64,000 nucleotides of DNA from Stenotrophomonas sp. ESTM1D_MKCIP4_1 (GTDB lineage Bacteria; Pseudomonadota; Gammaproteobacteria; Xanthomonadales; Xanthomonadaceae): positions 2,640,731 through 2,704,730 of the forward strand of contig NZ_CP026004.1 of NCBI RefSeq assembly GCF_003086895.1, given 5' to 3'. How positions within the stretch are numbered: position 1 is the stretch's first letter; each line of letters begins with the position of its first letter. The position numbers and the translations under genes are program-made. The notes under the pieces were generated by a model, which saw only the letters and a program-made list of their open reading frames with translations, ran no database searches and was not told where the DNA came from. Shown here in pieces: positions 8,916 through 18,877 of the stretch.

Positions 8916-9245
8916 TCACTGCTGGGCGTGCAGGTCCCAAGTGGTCAGATAATCCGGGTCAACCACGATCTCGCCACCCGAGCGCAGCCGGTACTCGCCC
9001 GGTTCCGCCGGCAGGTACTGGTCAAGCATCGGTGGCAAGTAACGTTCGTGGCCATCGGCCTCGTCGGCCAGCACCACCCCTTCCTCGGCGCTGATGCGCA
9101 GCACGGTACCCGAATACTGCTGCTGGTCGCGCATCTGGCCATCGCCGCCGTAGCGGGTGATACCCACCAGGACCACCTTGCCGATCATCTGCTCGGCCTT
9201 GGCATTGTCCAGGGTCGGCAGCAGGGAATTGGAATCGTCGTTCAT
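8916..9245 (-). CDS. Conserved hypothetical protein (109 aa)
   Basis: Family not recognised. The protein is small, acidic and probably beta-rich: MIGKVVLVGITRYGGDGQM, YSGTVLRISAEEGVVLADEA, then RYLPPMLDQYLPAEPGEYRL. The pattern resembles small SH3-like or Sm-like barrels. A strong ribosome site (GGAGG, six bases before ATG) supports the start at 9245. It stands alone, with its promoter region shared with the divergent HipA-like gene at 9402. Confidence 0.65.
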   Translation of the reverse strand: MNDDSNSLLPTLDNAKAEQMIGKVVLVGITRYGGDGQMRDQQQYSGTVLRISAEEGVVLADEADGHERYLPPMLDQYLPAEPGEYRLRSGGEIVVDPDYLTTWDLHAQQ

Positions 9246-9401
9246 GGGTGCACCTCCAAAGCCTGCAAGAACATCGTGGAAACGCTTGAAGGATGGCAGT
9301 TCTCGTACACCACGGCCATCCTGGCCGGTTCATGCTCCCCGAGGCAGGATGCTGCCACTGCGGGCGGCAGGGTGAAGTGAAGACTGCAGTAGAATTCATT
9401 C

Positions 9402-10178
9402 ATGCGAACCGTTCACGCCCTCCGTTACATCACCCCGCTCCGCGAAGGCGGTTCTCTGCCTGCCGTGGTCGAGACCGACGACGACGGCATGGCCGTCCTC
9501 AAGTTCCGCGGCGCCGGCCAGGGCCCGAAAGCACTGATCGCCGAGCTGATCGCCGGCGAAATGGCCCGCGCCGTCGGCCTGCCGATCCCGGAAATCCTGT
9601 TCGTCGAGCTGGACAGTGAATTCGCCCGCACCGAACCGGATCCGGAAATCCAGGATCTGATCCGCGCCAGCGAGGGCCTGAACCTGGGCCTGGACTACCT
9701 GCCGGGCGCGATCAACTACGACCCGGCGGCGATGCCGGTGGACGCCGATCTGGCCTCGCGCCTCGTCTGGTTCGATGCCTTTACCAGCAACGTCGACCGC
9801 ACCACGCGCAATCCGAACCTGATGGTCTGGCACCGCAAGCTGTACCTGATCGACCACGGCGCGGCGATGTACTTCCACCACGACTGGGCCAACGCCGCCG
9901 ATGCGTGCGAAAAGCCCTTCGTGCTGATCCGTGACCATGTGCTGCTGCCGTTTGCCAGCCGCATTGCCGAGGTGGATGCCGAGCTGGCCGCGCGCCTGCC
10001 CGATGCGGAGATCGAGCGCATCGTCGGTCTGGTGCCGGACAGCTGGCTGGTGGACGAGCCTGCCTTCGACAGCCCGCAGGCCTACCGCCAGGGCTACATC
10101 AATTACCTCAAGCACCGCCTGAAGGTGCGTGCGGTGTTCGTGCAGGAGGCCATCCGTGCCCACGCTGCACACGTATGA
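9402..10178 (+). CDS. HipA-like kinase domain protein (short form)
   Basis: A 258-residue protein, about 60% of full HipA length. The N-lobe carries VLKFRGAGQGPKALIAELIA with the likely ATP-binding Lys34; the catalytic region is FDAFTSNVDRTTRNPNL (Asn130, Asp132, Arg133, Asn137) and the metal-binding motif is YLIDHGAAM (Asp151), matching the N-x-D-R-x-x-x-N and D-H-G logic of HipA kinases. Full HipA phosphorylates glutamyl-tRNA synthetase in toxin-antitoxin modules, but these short stand-alone forms have no assigned target. There is no HipB-like helix-turn-helix partner; instead the gene overlaps a DUF3037 gene by 23 bp. Confidence 0.8.
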   Translation: MRTVHALRYITPLREGGSLPAVVETDDDGMAVLKFRGAGQGPKALIAELIAGEMARAVGLPIPEILFVELDSEFARTEPDPEIQDLIRASEGLNLGLDYLPGAINYDPAAMPVDADLASRLVWFDAFTSNVDRTTRNPNLMVWHRKLYLIDHGAAMYFHHDWANAADACEKPFVLIRDHVLLPFASRIAEVDAELAARLPDAEIERIVGLVPDSWLVDEPAFDSPQAYRQGYINYLKHRLKVRAVFVQEAIRAHAAHV

Positions 10179-10548
10179 CTATGCCGTCATCCGCGTGGTA
10201 CCGCGGGTGGAACGCGAAGAGTTCATCAACGTCGGGGTGATCGTCTCCTGCCCCGGCGCCCGCCATCTGGAAGCGGCCATCGAGATCGACGCGGCGCGCC
10301 TGCAGGCGTTTGCACCGGCACTTGACCAGGACGCTCTGCAGCCGTGGCTGGATGCCATCGTGGCGATCTGCCGCGGCGATGCCAACGCCGGCCCTATCGC
10401 GCAGCTGCCGGCGCGCGCGCGCTTCCATTTCCTCACCGCCAAGCGCAGCTCGATCGTGCAGATGTCCAGCACGCACGTGGGCCGCACGGCCGATCCGGCG
10501 GGCGTGGTGGAGCACCTGATGAACAGGATGGTGCGGGTACCGCGCTGA
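10156..10548 (+). CDS. DUF3037 domain protein, partner of HipA-like kinase
   Basis: Translation most likely starts at GTG 10156, with AGGAGG placed seven bases upstream inside the end of the kinase gene; this gives 130 residues beginning MPTLHTYDYAVIRVVPRVER. The segment EREEFINVGVIVSCPGARHL is the DUF3037 hallmark. The domain is small, cytosolic and of unknown function, and in many bacteria lies next to a HipA-like kinase gene. The 23-bp overlap indicates coupled translation. Whether it is an antitoxin, a substrate or an adaptor is not known. A 14-bp minisatellite begins 9 bp after its stop. Confidence 0.8.
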   Translation: MPTLHTYDYAVIRVVPRVEREEFINVGVIVSCPGARHLEAAIEIDAARLQAFAPALDQDALQPWLDAIVAICRGDANAGPIAQLPARARFHFLTAKRSSIVQMSSTHVGRTADPAGVVEHLMNRMVRVPR

Positions 10549-10556
10549 CGGGGTAT

Positions 10557-10706
10557 GGCCGGTTGGGTTTGGTGTGCTGGGTTTGGTCGACTGGGTTTGG
10601 CCGGCTGGGTTTGGCCGATTGGATTTGGCCGATTGGGTTTGGCCGATTGGGCTTGGCCGATTGGGCTTGGCCGATTGGGCTTGGCCGATTGGGCTTGGCC
10701 GACTGG
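10557..10706. repeat. 14-bp tandem repeat (minisatellite), 10 full units plus a partial
   Basis: Units of GGCCGATTGGGCTT run head to tail: 10 units of exactly 14 bp from 10557 to 10696, then a partial GGCCGACTGG ending at 10706. The first four units are diverged (for example GGTGTGCTGGGTTT), the next two carry one or two changes, and the last four full units are identical. The last G of the array is the first base of a REP GTAG head. Unit length is not a multiple of three and no real gene covers it. Confidence 0.95.
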
Positions 10707-10790
10707 TAGAGTCGACCGTTGGTCGACTGCCTTGGGCGACCCATCGGGGCCCCGCGCTGCGCGCTTCAGTCGACCAACGGTCGACTCTAC
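10706..10790. repeat. Inverted pair of GTAG-type REP elements (GTCGACC subfamily)
   Basis: GTAGAGTCGACCGTTGGTCG starts at 10706 and an inverted copy ends at 10790 (CTAC). The right copy overlaps the end of the serine-hydrolase remnant and supplies its TAG stop (10787-10789). The core is the same as that flanking the RAYT gene. Confidence 0.9.
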
Positions 10791-11120
10791 CCCCGGCCGG
10801 GCAGCGGCAGGCGCCGCGCGATGTAGTTGACCACGTTGCCGACTGCATCCGGATCGACGTTGGCCAGTCCGATAACCACGTAGCCCTGTTCGGGCAGCAC
10901 CACGATGGCGCTGTTCGAGCCCGGCGCCCCACCCTCATGTCCATACTGGTGTTGGCTGCCCTGCCCCTGCACGACGAAGCCATAGCCATACCAGCCTTTG
11001 TGGTTCTGCGCGGTGGTGGCCTGCTGCAGCAGTGCCGGCGACACCAGCGTGCCGTTGCGCAGCGCCTCACAGAATTTCAGCATGTCCGCGGTGCTGTAAC
11101 CGCCGCCGGCCGTGCCATGC
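10787..11120 (-). pseudogene. C-terminal remnant of a serine hydrolase (class C beta-lactamase/PBP fold)
   Basis: From about 11120 downwards the minus strand encodes AGGGYSTADMLKFCEALRNG, then a YGYGF segment and YGHEGGAPGSNSAIVVLP with VVIGLANVD, typical of the last third of beta-lactamase-family serine hydrolases (HEGGAPG replaces the KTG box). The N-terminal two thirds with the S-x-x-K nucleophile and Y-x-N motif are absent: upstream the frame runs into unrelated sequence that overlaps a small membrane-protein gene. I therefore call a gene remnant left by deletion. The open frame formally reaches 11251. Confidence 0.75.
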
Positions 11121-11199
11121 TCTAAGGACTGAGATGACGAAGATGGTGCGGGCGCAAACGGAGGCCGGCTCGTGGCCCGCCCGTGGGCGGGCATTGCCA

Positions 11200-11433
11200 T
11201 CAGTTGCGCTGGGCGGCAGATGTCCATGCACGCCAGCCCAGCACCGCGCACGCCGCAGCGGCCAGGAACAGCGTCGCGGTGGCGGCCAGGTGGCCAACCT
11301 GGTAACCCTGGGTATAAGCAACGGAAGTGCCCTCACCCATGGGTGCGAGGCCACCAGCAATCAGCCCACTGACCGCGCGATGCAGCAACATCAAGCTGGC
11401 CAGGTAAAGCGCAACCGTCAGTGATCGATTCAT
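11200..11433 (-). CDS. Small membrane protein, hypothetical (77 aa)
   Basis: Two hydrophobic segments are visible: SLTVALYLASLMLLHRAVSG near the N-terminus and LAATATLFLAAAACAVLGW near the C-terminus. A GAGG ribosome site lies about five bases before the ATG at 11433. It starts 10 bp after the TonB-like gene's stop on the same strand, so the two are probably cotranscribed. No family recognised. Confidence 0.55.
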   Translation of the reverse strand: MNRSLTVALYLASLMLLHRAVSGLIAGGLAPMGEGTSVAYTQGYQVGHLAATATLFLAAAACAVLGWRAWTSAAQRN

Positions 11434-11443
11434 TGCCTCGCCC

Positions 11444-11827
11444 TCACGGCGTCCAGTTCACATCGATCTCGCTGCGTACAGGCGTGCGTGCGGTGTTGCC
11501 TTCCGTCGGCGTGTAGCGCATGGCCTTGACCACTTCCGTCGCCCAGCCAGCGTAGGCGCCGGCGGGCTTGGCACCGATCACGCTGATGTCCCGCGTGCGG
11601 CCGCGCTTGTCGACGGTGAATTCCAGGGTGACCTTCTCTGCGAATTTCACCTTGCGCGAGTCCGCCGCAAGGGGCGGACGGAACGTGCCTTCCGCTGGCA
11701 TCCAGTATTTCAGCAGCTCGGCCTGGCTGAGCTGCAACGGCGCGGAAGGCGCAGCGGCCAGCACGCTGGGGGTTGCGCTGGTCAGCAGCAGTGCAAAGAA
11801 CGCGGTACGGAACGGAGTCGAACGCAT
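11444..11827 (-). CDS. TonB C-terminal-like exported protein
   Basis: With start at ATG 11827 (AAGGA five bases upstream) the product is 127 residues: signal peptide MRSTPFRTAFFALLLTSATP (cleavage near VLAAAPS), then VKFAEKVTLEFTVDKRGRTR and WATEVVKAMRYTPTEGNTAR. This is the beta-alpha-beta pattern of the TonB C-terminal domain, where F-x-V-x-x-x-G-x-x-x-D and the Y-x-P segment are conserved. It lacks the membrane anchor and proline-rich linker of true TonB, so it is a periplasmic TonB-domain protein, not an energy transducer. The long upstream extension of the frame runs through REP sequence and is not coding. Confidence 0.7.
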   Translation of the reverse strand: MRSTPFRTAFFALLLTSATPSVLAAAPSAPLQLSQAELLKYWMPAEGTFRPPLAADSRKVKFAEKVTLEFTVDKRGRTRDISVIGAKPAGAYAGWATEVVKAMRYTPTEGNTARTPVRSEIDVNWTP

Positions 11828-11969
11828 GATCATCCTTTTCTGCGTGGGAACAATCGCCAGCTGCCTGATGCAGGCCGCTTTCCCGAACGTGGGTACGAAT
11901 TTTCTGAATACGCAACCTACCGCAGATGCCCGGCCGGTTTCAATCGGACTGCCGGGCTCTGACGACAGG

Positions 11970-12527
11970 GTAGAGTCGACCGTTGGTCGACTACCGGAAG
12001 CGCAGTCGACCAACGGTCGACTCTACCCCGCCTCGCTGTCATCCAGCGGCCAGCGGCACCATCCGTGTGGATACTCGCCCAGGGTGGCTGCCTATCCTGC
12101 CCGGATGGGATTTCCCAGGATCCGGCTGACGACTGGGTAGAGTCGACCGTTGGTCGACTACCGGAAGCGCAGTCGACCAACGGTCGACGCTACCCCGCCT
12201 CGCTGTCATCCAGCGGCCAGCGGCACCATCCGTGTGGATACTCGCCCAAGGTGGTTGCCAACCCTGCCCGGATGGGATTTCCCAGGATCCGGCTGACGAC
12301 TGGGTAGAGTCGACCGTTGGTCGACTACCGGAAGCGCAGTCGACCAACGGTCGACGCTACCCCGCCTCGCTGTCATCCAGCGGCCAGCGGCACCATCCGT
12401 GTGGATACTCGCCCAAGGTGGTTGCCAACCCTGCCCGGATGGGATTTCCCAGGATCCGGCTGACGACTGGGTAGAGTCGACCGTTGGTCGACTACCGGAA
12501 GCGCAGTCGACCAACGGTCGACGCTAC
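11970..12527. repeat. 167-bp tandem array of REP dimers with RAYT 3'-end fragments
   Basis: Four inverted REP dimers start at 11970, 12137, 12304 and 12471, exactly 167 bp apart, each 57 bp long (GTAGAGTCGACCGTTGGTCG ... inverted copy ... CTAC). Between them lies a conserved stretch that, read on the minus strand, encodes the last about 30 codons of the RAYT gene at 12524-13003 (NPIRAGLA to WPLDDSEAG and the TAG stop from the REP head). The first three tails are cut at the same point (around the LGNP codons) and joined to CCGGCTGACGACTGG. The array is therefore a tandem amplification of RAYT tail plus REP dimer. It fills the non-coding stretch up to the RAYT gene. Confidence 0.95.
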
Positions 12528-13003
12528 CCCGCCTCGCTGTCATCCAGCGGCCAGCGGCACCATGCATATGGATACTCGCCGAGGGTGGCTGCCAACCCTG
12601 CCCGGATGGGATTTCCCAGAATGTAGCGCGCATGTTTCCGCAGTGATTCCTCACTGCGGACCGCGTGGTCGTAGTAGCCCGCGTGCCGGACGGCCCCGGT
12701 GCTTCCTCGATGTTGGTTGATGAGAAGACCGCTGCGCGACTTACAGCGCTGCATGCAATAGCCGAGCGATTTCTCGCGAAGCTGGACGAGCCAGTGTAGG
12801 TGGTCGGGCATGACCACCCACGCGAGCGAGGCGGTCAGGCCTTGATGGTCCAATGCTTCCAGCACCTGCATAACGATGTGGGCATTGCGGGGATCATCGA
12901 AAACGCGGCAGCGATCCTTGCAGATCATCGTAATGGCGTACACGTTGCCGATGACGGAGCGGCGGCCAACGAGGAGTTGTGGACTGGGCATGTGGTTGAA
13001 CAT
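12524..13003 (-). CDS. REP-associated tyrosine transposase (RAYT, TnpA_REP)
   Basis: A 159-residue HUH/Y1 endonuclease of the RAYT branch of IS200/IS605 transposases. It shows the HUH motif in WVVMPDHLHWLVQL (His68, His70) and the C-terminal GYYDHAVRSEESLRKHARYI followed by LGNPIRAGL, with catalytic tyrosine candidates at 110-111 and 127. RAYTs cut and join single-stranded DNA at GTAG-headed REP hairpins and are thought to spread them. Matching REP dimers flank it (12471-12527 and 13077-13162). The TAG stop is the head of the left REP. The frame is intact, so it may be active. ATG 12991 is an alternative start. Confidence 0.92.
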   Translation of the reverse strand: MFNHMPSPQLLVGRRSVIGNVYAITMICKDRCRVFDDPRNAHIVMQVLEALDHQGLTASLAWVVMPDHLHWLVQLREKSLGYCMQRCKSRSGLLINQHRGSTGAVRHAGYYDHAVRSEESLRKHARYILGNPIRAGLAATLGEYPYAWCRWPLDDSEAG

Positions 13004-13076
13004 GCCCGTCGTGGTTGTGTTCCGGCATCGGTGTGAGGCCAGTCAGCCCATCAGGAAATCACCCGGCGCCGGCTGG

Positions 13077-13162
13077 GTAGAGTCGACCGTTGGTCGACAG
13101 TCGCGCGCAGCACGGGATTTCGGGCTGGCCGCGAAAGACGGTCGACCAACGGTCGACTCTAC
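13077..13162. repeat. Inverted REP pair upstream of the RAYT gene
   Basis: GTAGAGTCGACCGTTGGTCG starts at 13077 and the inverted copy ends with CTAC at 13162, with about 40 bp between arms. It is the same subfamily as the array downstream of the RAYT gene, so the transposase is bracketed by its presumed substrate. It lies 6 bp from the stop of the glucose dehydrogenase gene. Confidence 0.92.
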
Positions 13163-13168
13163 CCCCCG

Positions 13169-15709
13169 CTACTTTGGCAACGCGTAGGCCATCACGTAAT
13201 CGCCCTTCGGCGTTTCCATGAAGTGGTGACCGGCCGCGACGATCACTACGTACTGCCGCCCGCCCTGCTCGTACACCATCGGGTTCGCCTGGCCACCGGC
13301 CGGCAGCGTGGCGTGCCACAACTCCTTGCCGGTCTTCAGGTCGATGGCGCGCAGCAGATCATCAGTGGCGGCGGCGATGAAGATCAGTCCGCTGGCGGTC
13401 ACCACCGCACCACCATTGTTGGGCGTGCCGATCTCGATCGGCAGGCCGGAACGGATGCCGAACGGGCCATTGCCGCGGGCGCTGCCGAATGGACGATCCC
13501 ACAGCAGTTTGCCGGTGCGCAGGTCGACCGCGCGGATGCCGCCGTAGGGCGGCTGCTTGCACAGCAGGCCGGTGAACGGCAGGCGCCAGCCGGCATTGAC
13601 GTCGATGGCGTACGGCGTGCCCACCTGCGGGTCGCCCGCGCCTTCAGCGCCGCCCTTGTCGGCACGGACCTGTTCGCGCGGCAGCCAGCCCTTGCGGTCG
13701 GCCTCGGCGCGCGGCACCAGGCGGTTGTAGTTGGGCATATCGTTGTAGTTGGCCACGATCACCCCGCGGCGTGTATCGATGGCCACGCTGCCCCAGTCCG
13801 ACCCGCCGTTGTAGCCGGGGTATTCAATCGAGTGATGGTCGGTGCTGGGCGGCGTGTAGAAGCCTTCGTAATGCGCCTTGCGGAACTGGATGCGGCACAC
13901 CAGCTGATCGATGGGGGTGATGCCCCACATGTCCTGCTCGGTCAGGTCATGTTCGCGGCGCAGCGTGTGGTACAGCGAGAACAGCTGGGTGGGCGAGCGC
14001 TGCTCCGGTTCTACGCCGCCGGTCGGCACCTTGCGCTCTTCGGCCGGGGTCAGCAGCTGTCCGGTGCGGCGGTCGAGGATGTACATGTCGCCCTGCTTGG
14101 TCGGCAGCAGGATGGCCGGCACCTTGCCCTGCGCGGTCGGGTAGTCGATCAGGCTGGCCTGCGAGCCGAGGTCGTAATCCCACACATCCTTGCGCACTGC
14201 CTGGAAGTGCCATGCCGGCTTGCCGGTGGTCACGTCGATGGCAACCAGCGACGTGGCATACCGGTTCTGGTTTTCGGTGCGCGAACCGCTCCAGTAATCG
14301 CCTGCGGAATTGCCCATCGGCAGGTAGACCAGCCCCAGCTTTTCATCGCCGGTCGCGGTGGTCCACATGTTGGGCGTGCCACGGGTGTATTCCTTGCCCT
14401 GCGGCGGCAGGCCGGTCAGCTCTGGCTGGTCCATGTCCCACGCCCAGCGCAGCTTGCCGGTTACCGCGTCGTAGGCCTGGATGACGCCCGACGGTGCATC
14501 GCGGCGCTGGCCGTCCAGCACCTGGTGGCCGGTGACGATGACGCCGCGCACGATGGCCGGCGGCGAGGTGATGGACACATAGCCCGGCGGTGCGCTGCCC
14601 ATGCCCAGGGTGATGTCCACCTGCCCGTTGTTGCCGAAGTTCGCGCAGGGCTTTCCGCTGTCCGCATCGACGGCGATGATGCGCCCATCCAGGGTGCCTT
14701 CGATGATGCGCGAGGCGCAGGCCGGTCGATTGCCGGGCACGCTGGCGGCACCCGGCGTCGGTGGTGGCGCTGGCAGTGCGAGGTCGGCGGCCGCATCGGC
14801 CAGCGCGGCATCCGCCACAGCGGCCCCACTCGGCTGTTCGTAGTAGGACACGCCGCGGCAGGCGGCGGTATAGGGAATGGAGGCGTCCTTGACCTTCGGA
14901 TTGAAGCGCCAGAGTTCCTTGCCGGTGCTGGCATCCAGAGCGATCAGCTGGTTGCGCGCCGTGCACAGGTACACGCGGTTGCCGATCTTCAAGGGTGTGG
15001 TTTCCGCACCCCAGCGCTTGTCCGGCAGGTCGCCAGTGCGGTATTCCCAGGCCAGTTGCAGCGTACCGACGTTGTCCGCGGTGATCTGCTGCAGCGGCGA
15101 GAAACGGGTGGCCGCGTTGTTGCGCCCCCACGTGGCCCAGTCGCCGTCGGCCGGGCGGTCGGCCGCCTGCAGGCCTGTGGTGTCCTCGGTGGGATCGATA
15201 CCGGTCGAAGTGGCAGCGTCCGGGAATGCCTGATCGCCTTGCACTTCACCGTGCGGCACGAACGCCAGTGCGAACGCCGCCACGAACACCAGCATCAGCA
15301 CTCCGGCCACGATGCGCGATGCCGCCCGCGGGAAAGGCTTCCGCAGCGTCGGTGCCAGCAGGGCCATCACGATCGCCAGTGCGGTGACCAGCCCCAGCCG
15401 TGGCACCCATCGCCAGTAGGTACTGCCCGATTCCCACCACGTCCACAGCAGCGTACCGATGAATATGGCGGCAAACAGCACCGCAGCGCTGCGCCGGTTG
15501 CCCCACAGCAGCACGCCGCTTGCCAGCATGGCGATGCCGGCGATGGCGTAGTACCAGGAGCCGCCCAGCGTGAGCAGCCAGATGCCCAGCCCGCCGATGA
15601 CCGCGCCAAGCAGGATCAGCAGCAGCGAAAGCAGCGTGGCCACCGGGTGCCGGCGGCGCGGCGGGACGGCGTCGCCATCGGTGGGGACGGCGGAGGGGGC
15701 GGCAGACAT
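13169..15709 (-). CDS. gcd: Membrane-bound PQQ-dependent dehydrogenase (glucose dehydrogenase type)
   Basis: An 846-residue protein. The first about 160 residues contain five transmembrane helices (ATLLSLLLILLGAVIGGLGI onward), as in E. coli Gcd; the rest is a periplasmic eight-bladed quinoprotein propeller with WATWGRNNAATRFSPL, LPDKRWGAETTPLKIGN, VWDYDLGSQ and PTKQGDMYILDRRTG, the PQQ-site segments around the catalytic Asp and Lys. It oxidises glucose (possibly quinate or shikimate) at the periplasmic face and passes electrons to ubiquinone. GGAG six bases before ATG supports the start. PQQ synthesis genes are not in the window. Confidence 0.88.
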   Translation of the reverse strand: MSAAPSAVPTDGDAVPPRRRHPVATLLSLLLILLGAVIGGLGIWLLTLGGSWYYAIAGIAMLASGVLLWGNRRSAAVLFAAIFIGTLLWTWWESGSTYWRWVPRLGLVTALAIVMALLAPTLRKPFPRAASRIVAGVLMLVFVAAFALAFVPHGEVQGDQAFPDAATSTGIDPTEDTTGLQAADRPADGDWATWGRNNAATRFSPLQQITADNVGTLQLAWEYRTGDLPDKRWGAETTPLKIGNRVYLCTARNQLIALDASTGKELWRFNPKVKDASIPYTAACRGVSYYEQPSGAAVADAALADAAADLALPAPPPTPGAASVPGNRPACASRIIEGTLDGRIIAVDADSGKPCANFGNNGQVDITLGMGSAPPGYVSITSPPAIVRGVIVTGHQVLDGQRRDAPSGVIQAYDAVTGKLRWAWDMDQPELTGLPPQGKEYTRGTPNMWTTATGDEKLGLVYLPMGNSAGDYWSGSRTENQNRYATSLVAIDVTTGKPAWHFQAVRKDVWDYDLGSQASLIDYPTAQGKVPAILLPTKQGDMYILDRRTGQLLTPAEERKVPTGGVEPEQRSPTQLFSLYHTLRREHDLTEQDMWGITPIDQLVCRIQFRKAHYEGFYTPPSTDHHSIEYPGYNGGSDWGSVAIDTRRGVIVANYNDMPNYNRLVPRAEADRKGWLPREQVRADKGGAEGAGDPQVGTPYAIDVNAGWRLPFTGLLCKQPPYGGIRAVDLRTGKLLWDRPFGSARGNGPFGIRSGLPIEIGTPNNGGAVVTASGLIFIAAATDDLLRAIDLKTGKELWHATLPAGGQANPMVYEQGGRQYVVIVAAGHHFMETPKGDYVMAYALPK

Positions 15710-15853
15710 GTCAGGCTCCAGGACGCGACCGGGGGGAGGCGGTGATCGGGGGTGCCCCTGCGGACGGCATCGTCCGCTGGTTCGCCATCCGTTATGCGCT
15801 CATGCCTGTGAAGTGAATGCGTTCTTTGCCTGCAGACGTTTCCCGCAGATACA

Positions 15854-15880
15854 ACGACGCCGGCACAGGGCCGGCGTCGT
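15854..15880 (-). terminator. Terminator hairpin downstream of gyrA
   Basis: A perfect 11-bp stem (ACGACGCCGGC with its complement, loop of five) lies 25 nt beyond the gyrA stop on the minus strand. The following T-run is weak (TTGTAT). The remaining 15710-15850 stretch, upstream of the dehydrogenase start, holds no gene that I can see. Confidence 0.65.
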
Positions 15881-15904
15881 CGGGTACCTCTCATCGCGGC
15901 AGGA

Positions 15905-18619
<2,715 letters not shown>

Positions 18620-18788
18620 TCGGGTTCCGTTGTCTGGTAGCGGTCCAGTCCGGCGCAGCCCTCTGCGGGAGGGGGTCGTGCCGGAACCTCGATTCAACCG
18701 GTGGATACTACCACAACAGGCCGTTTTCCGCCTCCCTTTACGGGGATTTTACCGGCACAAATCAGGAACTTAGGGGGTTGCCGGCCCT

Positions 18789-18868
18789 GTAGAGCCGAGC
18801 CCATGCTCGGCTGCGGCGGATTCGGGGCCGGGGTCAGATCCGTTTCCGCAGGAAAGAGCTCTGACCCC
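18789..18868. repeat. REP element and a long dispersed-type hairpin between gyrA and mtnA
   Basis: A GTAG-type REP (GTAGAGCCGAGCCCATGCTC, 18789 on) is followed by a 39-bp inverted repeat at 18830-18868: GGGGTCAGA and TCTGACCCC arms with an inner TTTCC-GCA-GGAAA stem. The hairpin begins 9 nt beyond the mtnA stop on the minus strand and may act as its transcription terminator. Both look like multi-copy elements. Confidence 0.7.
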
Positions 18869-18877
18869 GCGTGTCCG

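Noticed and set aside
8916..10548. Classical hipBA toxin-antitoxin operon
   Set aside because: The gene before the kinase is divergent and has no helix-turn-helix; the kinase is short and its partner is DUF3037, not HipB.
10555..10830. Open frames of repeating Gly-Leu-Trp-Arg motifs on both strands
   Set aside because: They are translations of the 14-bp minisatellite in all frames; no ribosome site, and the unit length shifts frame every copy.
11970..12527. CRISPR-like regular repeats
   Set aside because: Repeats are 167 bp apart with the 'spacers' nearly identical and derived from the RAYT gene; no cas genes. The 35-bp and 63-bp arrays are likewise REP arrays without unique spacers.
12039..12654. 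Several about 100-codon minus-strand frames in the array
   Set aside because: They read through REP palindromes and the RAYT tail fragments in another frame; identical repeats explain their similarity.
12524..13162. Composite transposon or IS with target duplications around the RAYT gene
   Set aside because: No terminal inverted repeats of IS type or flanking target duplication seen; RAYTs are usually single-copy and tied to REPs.
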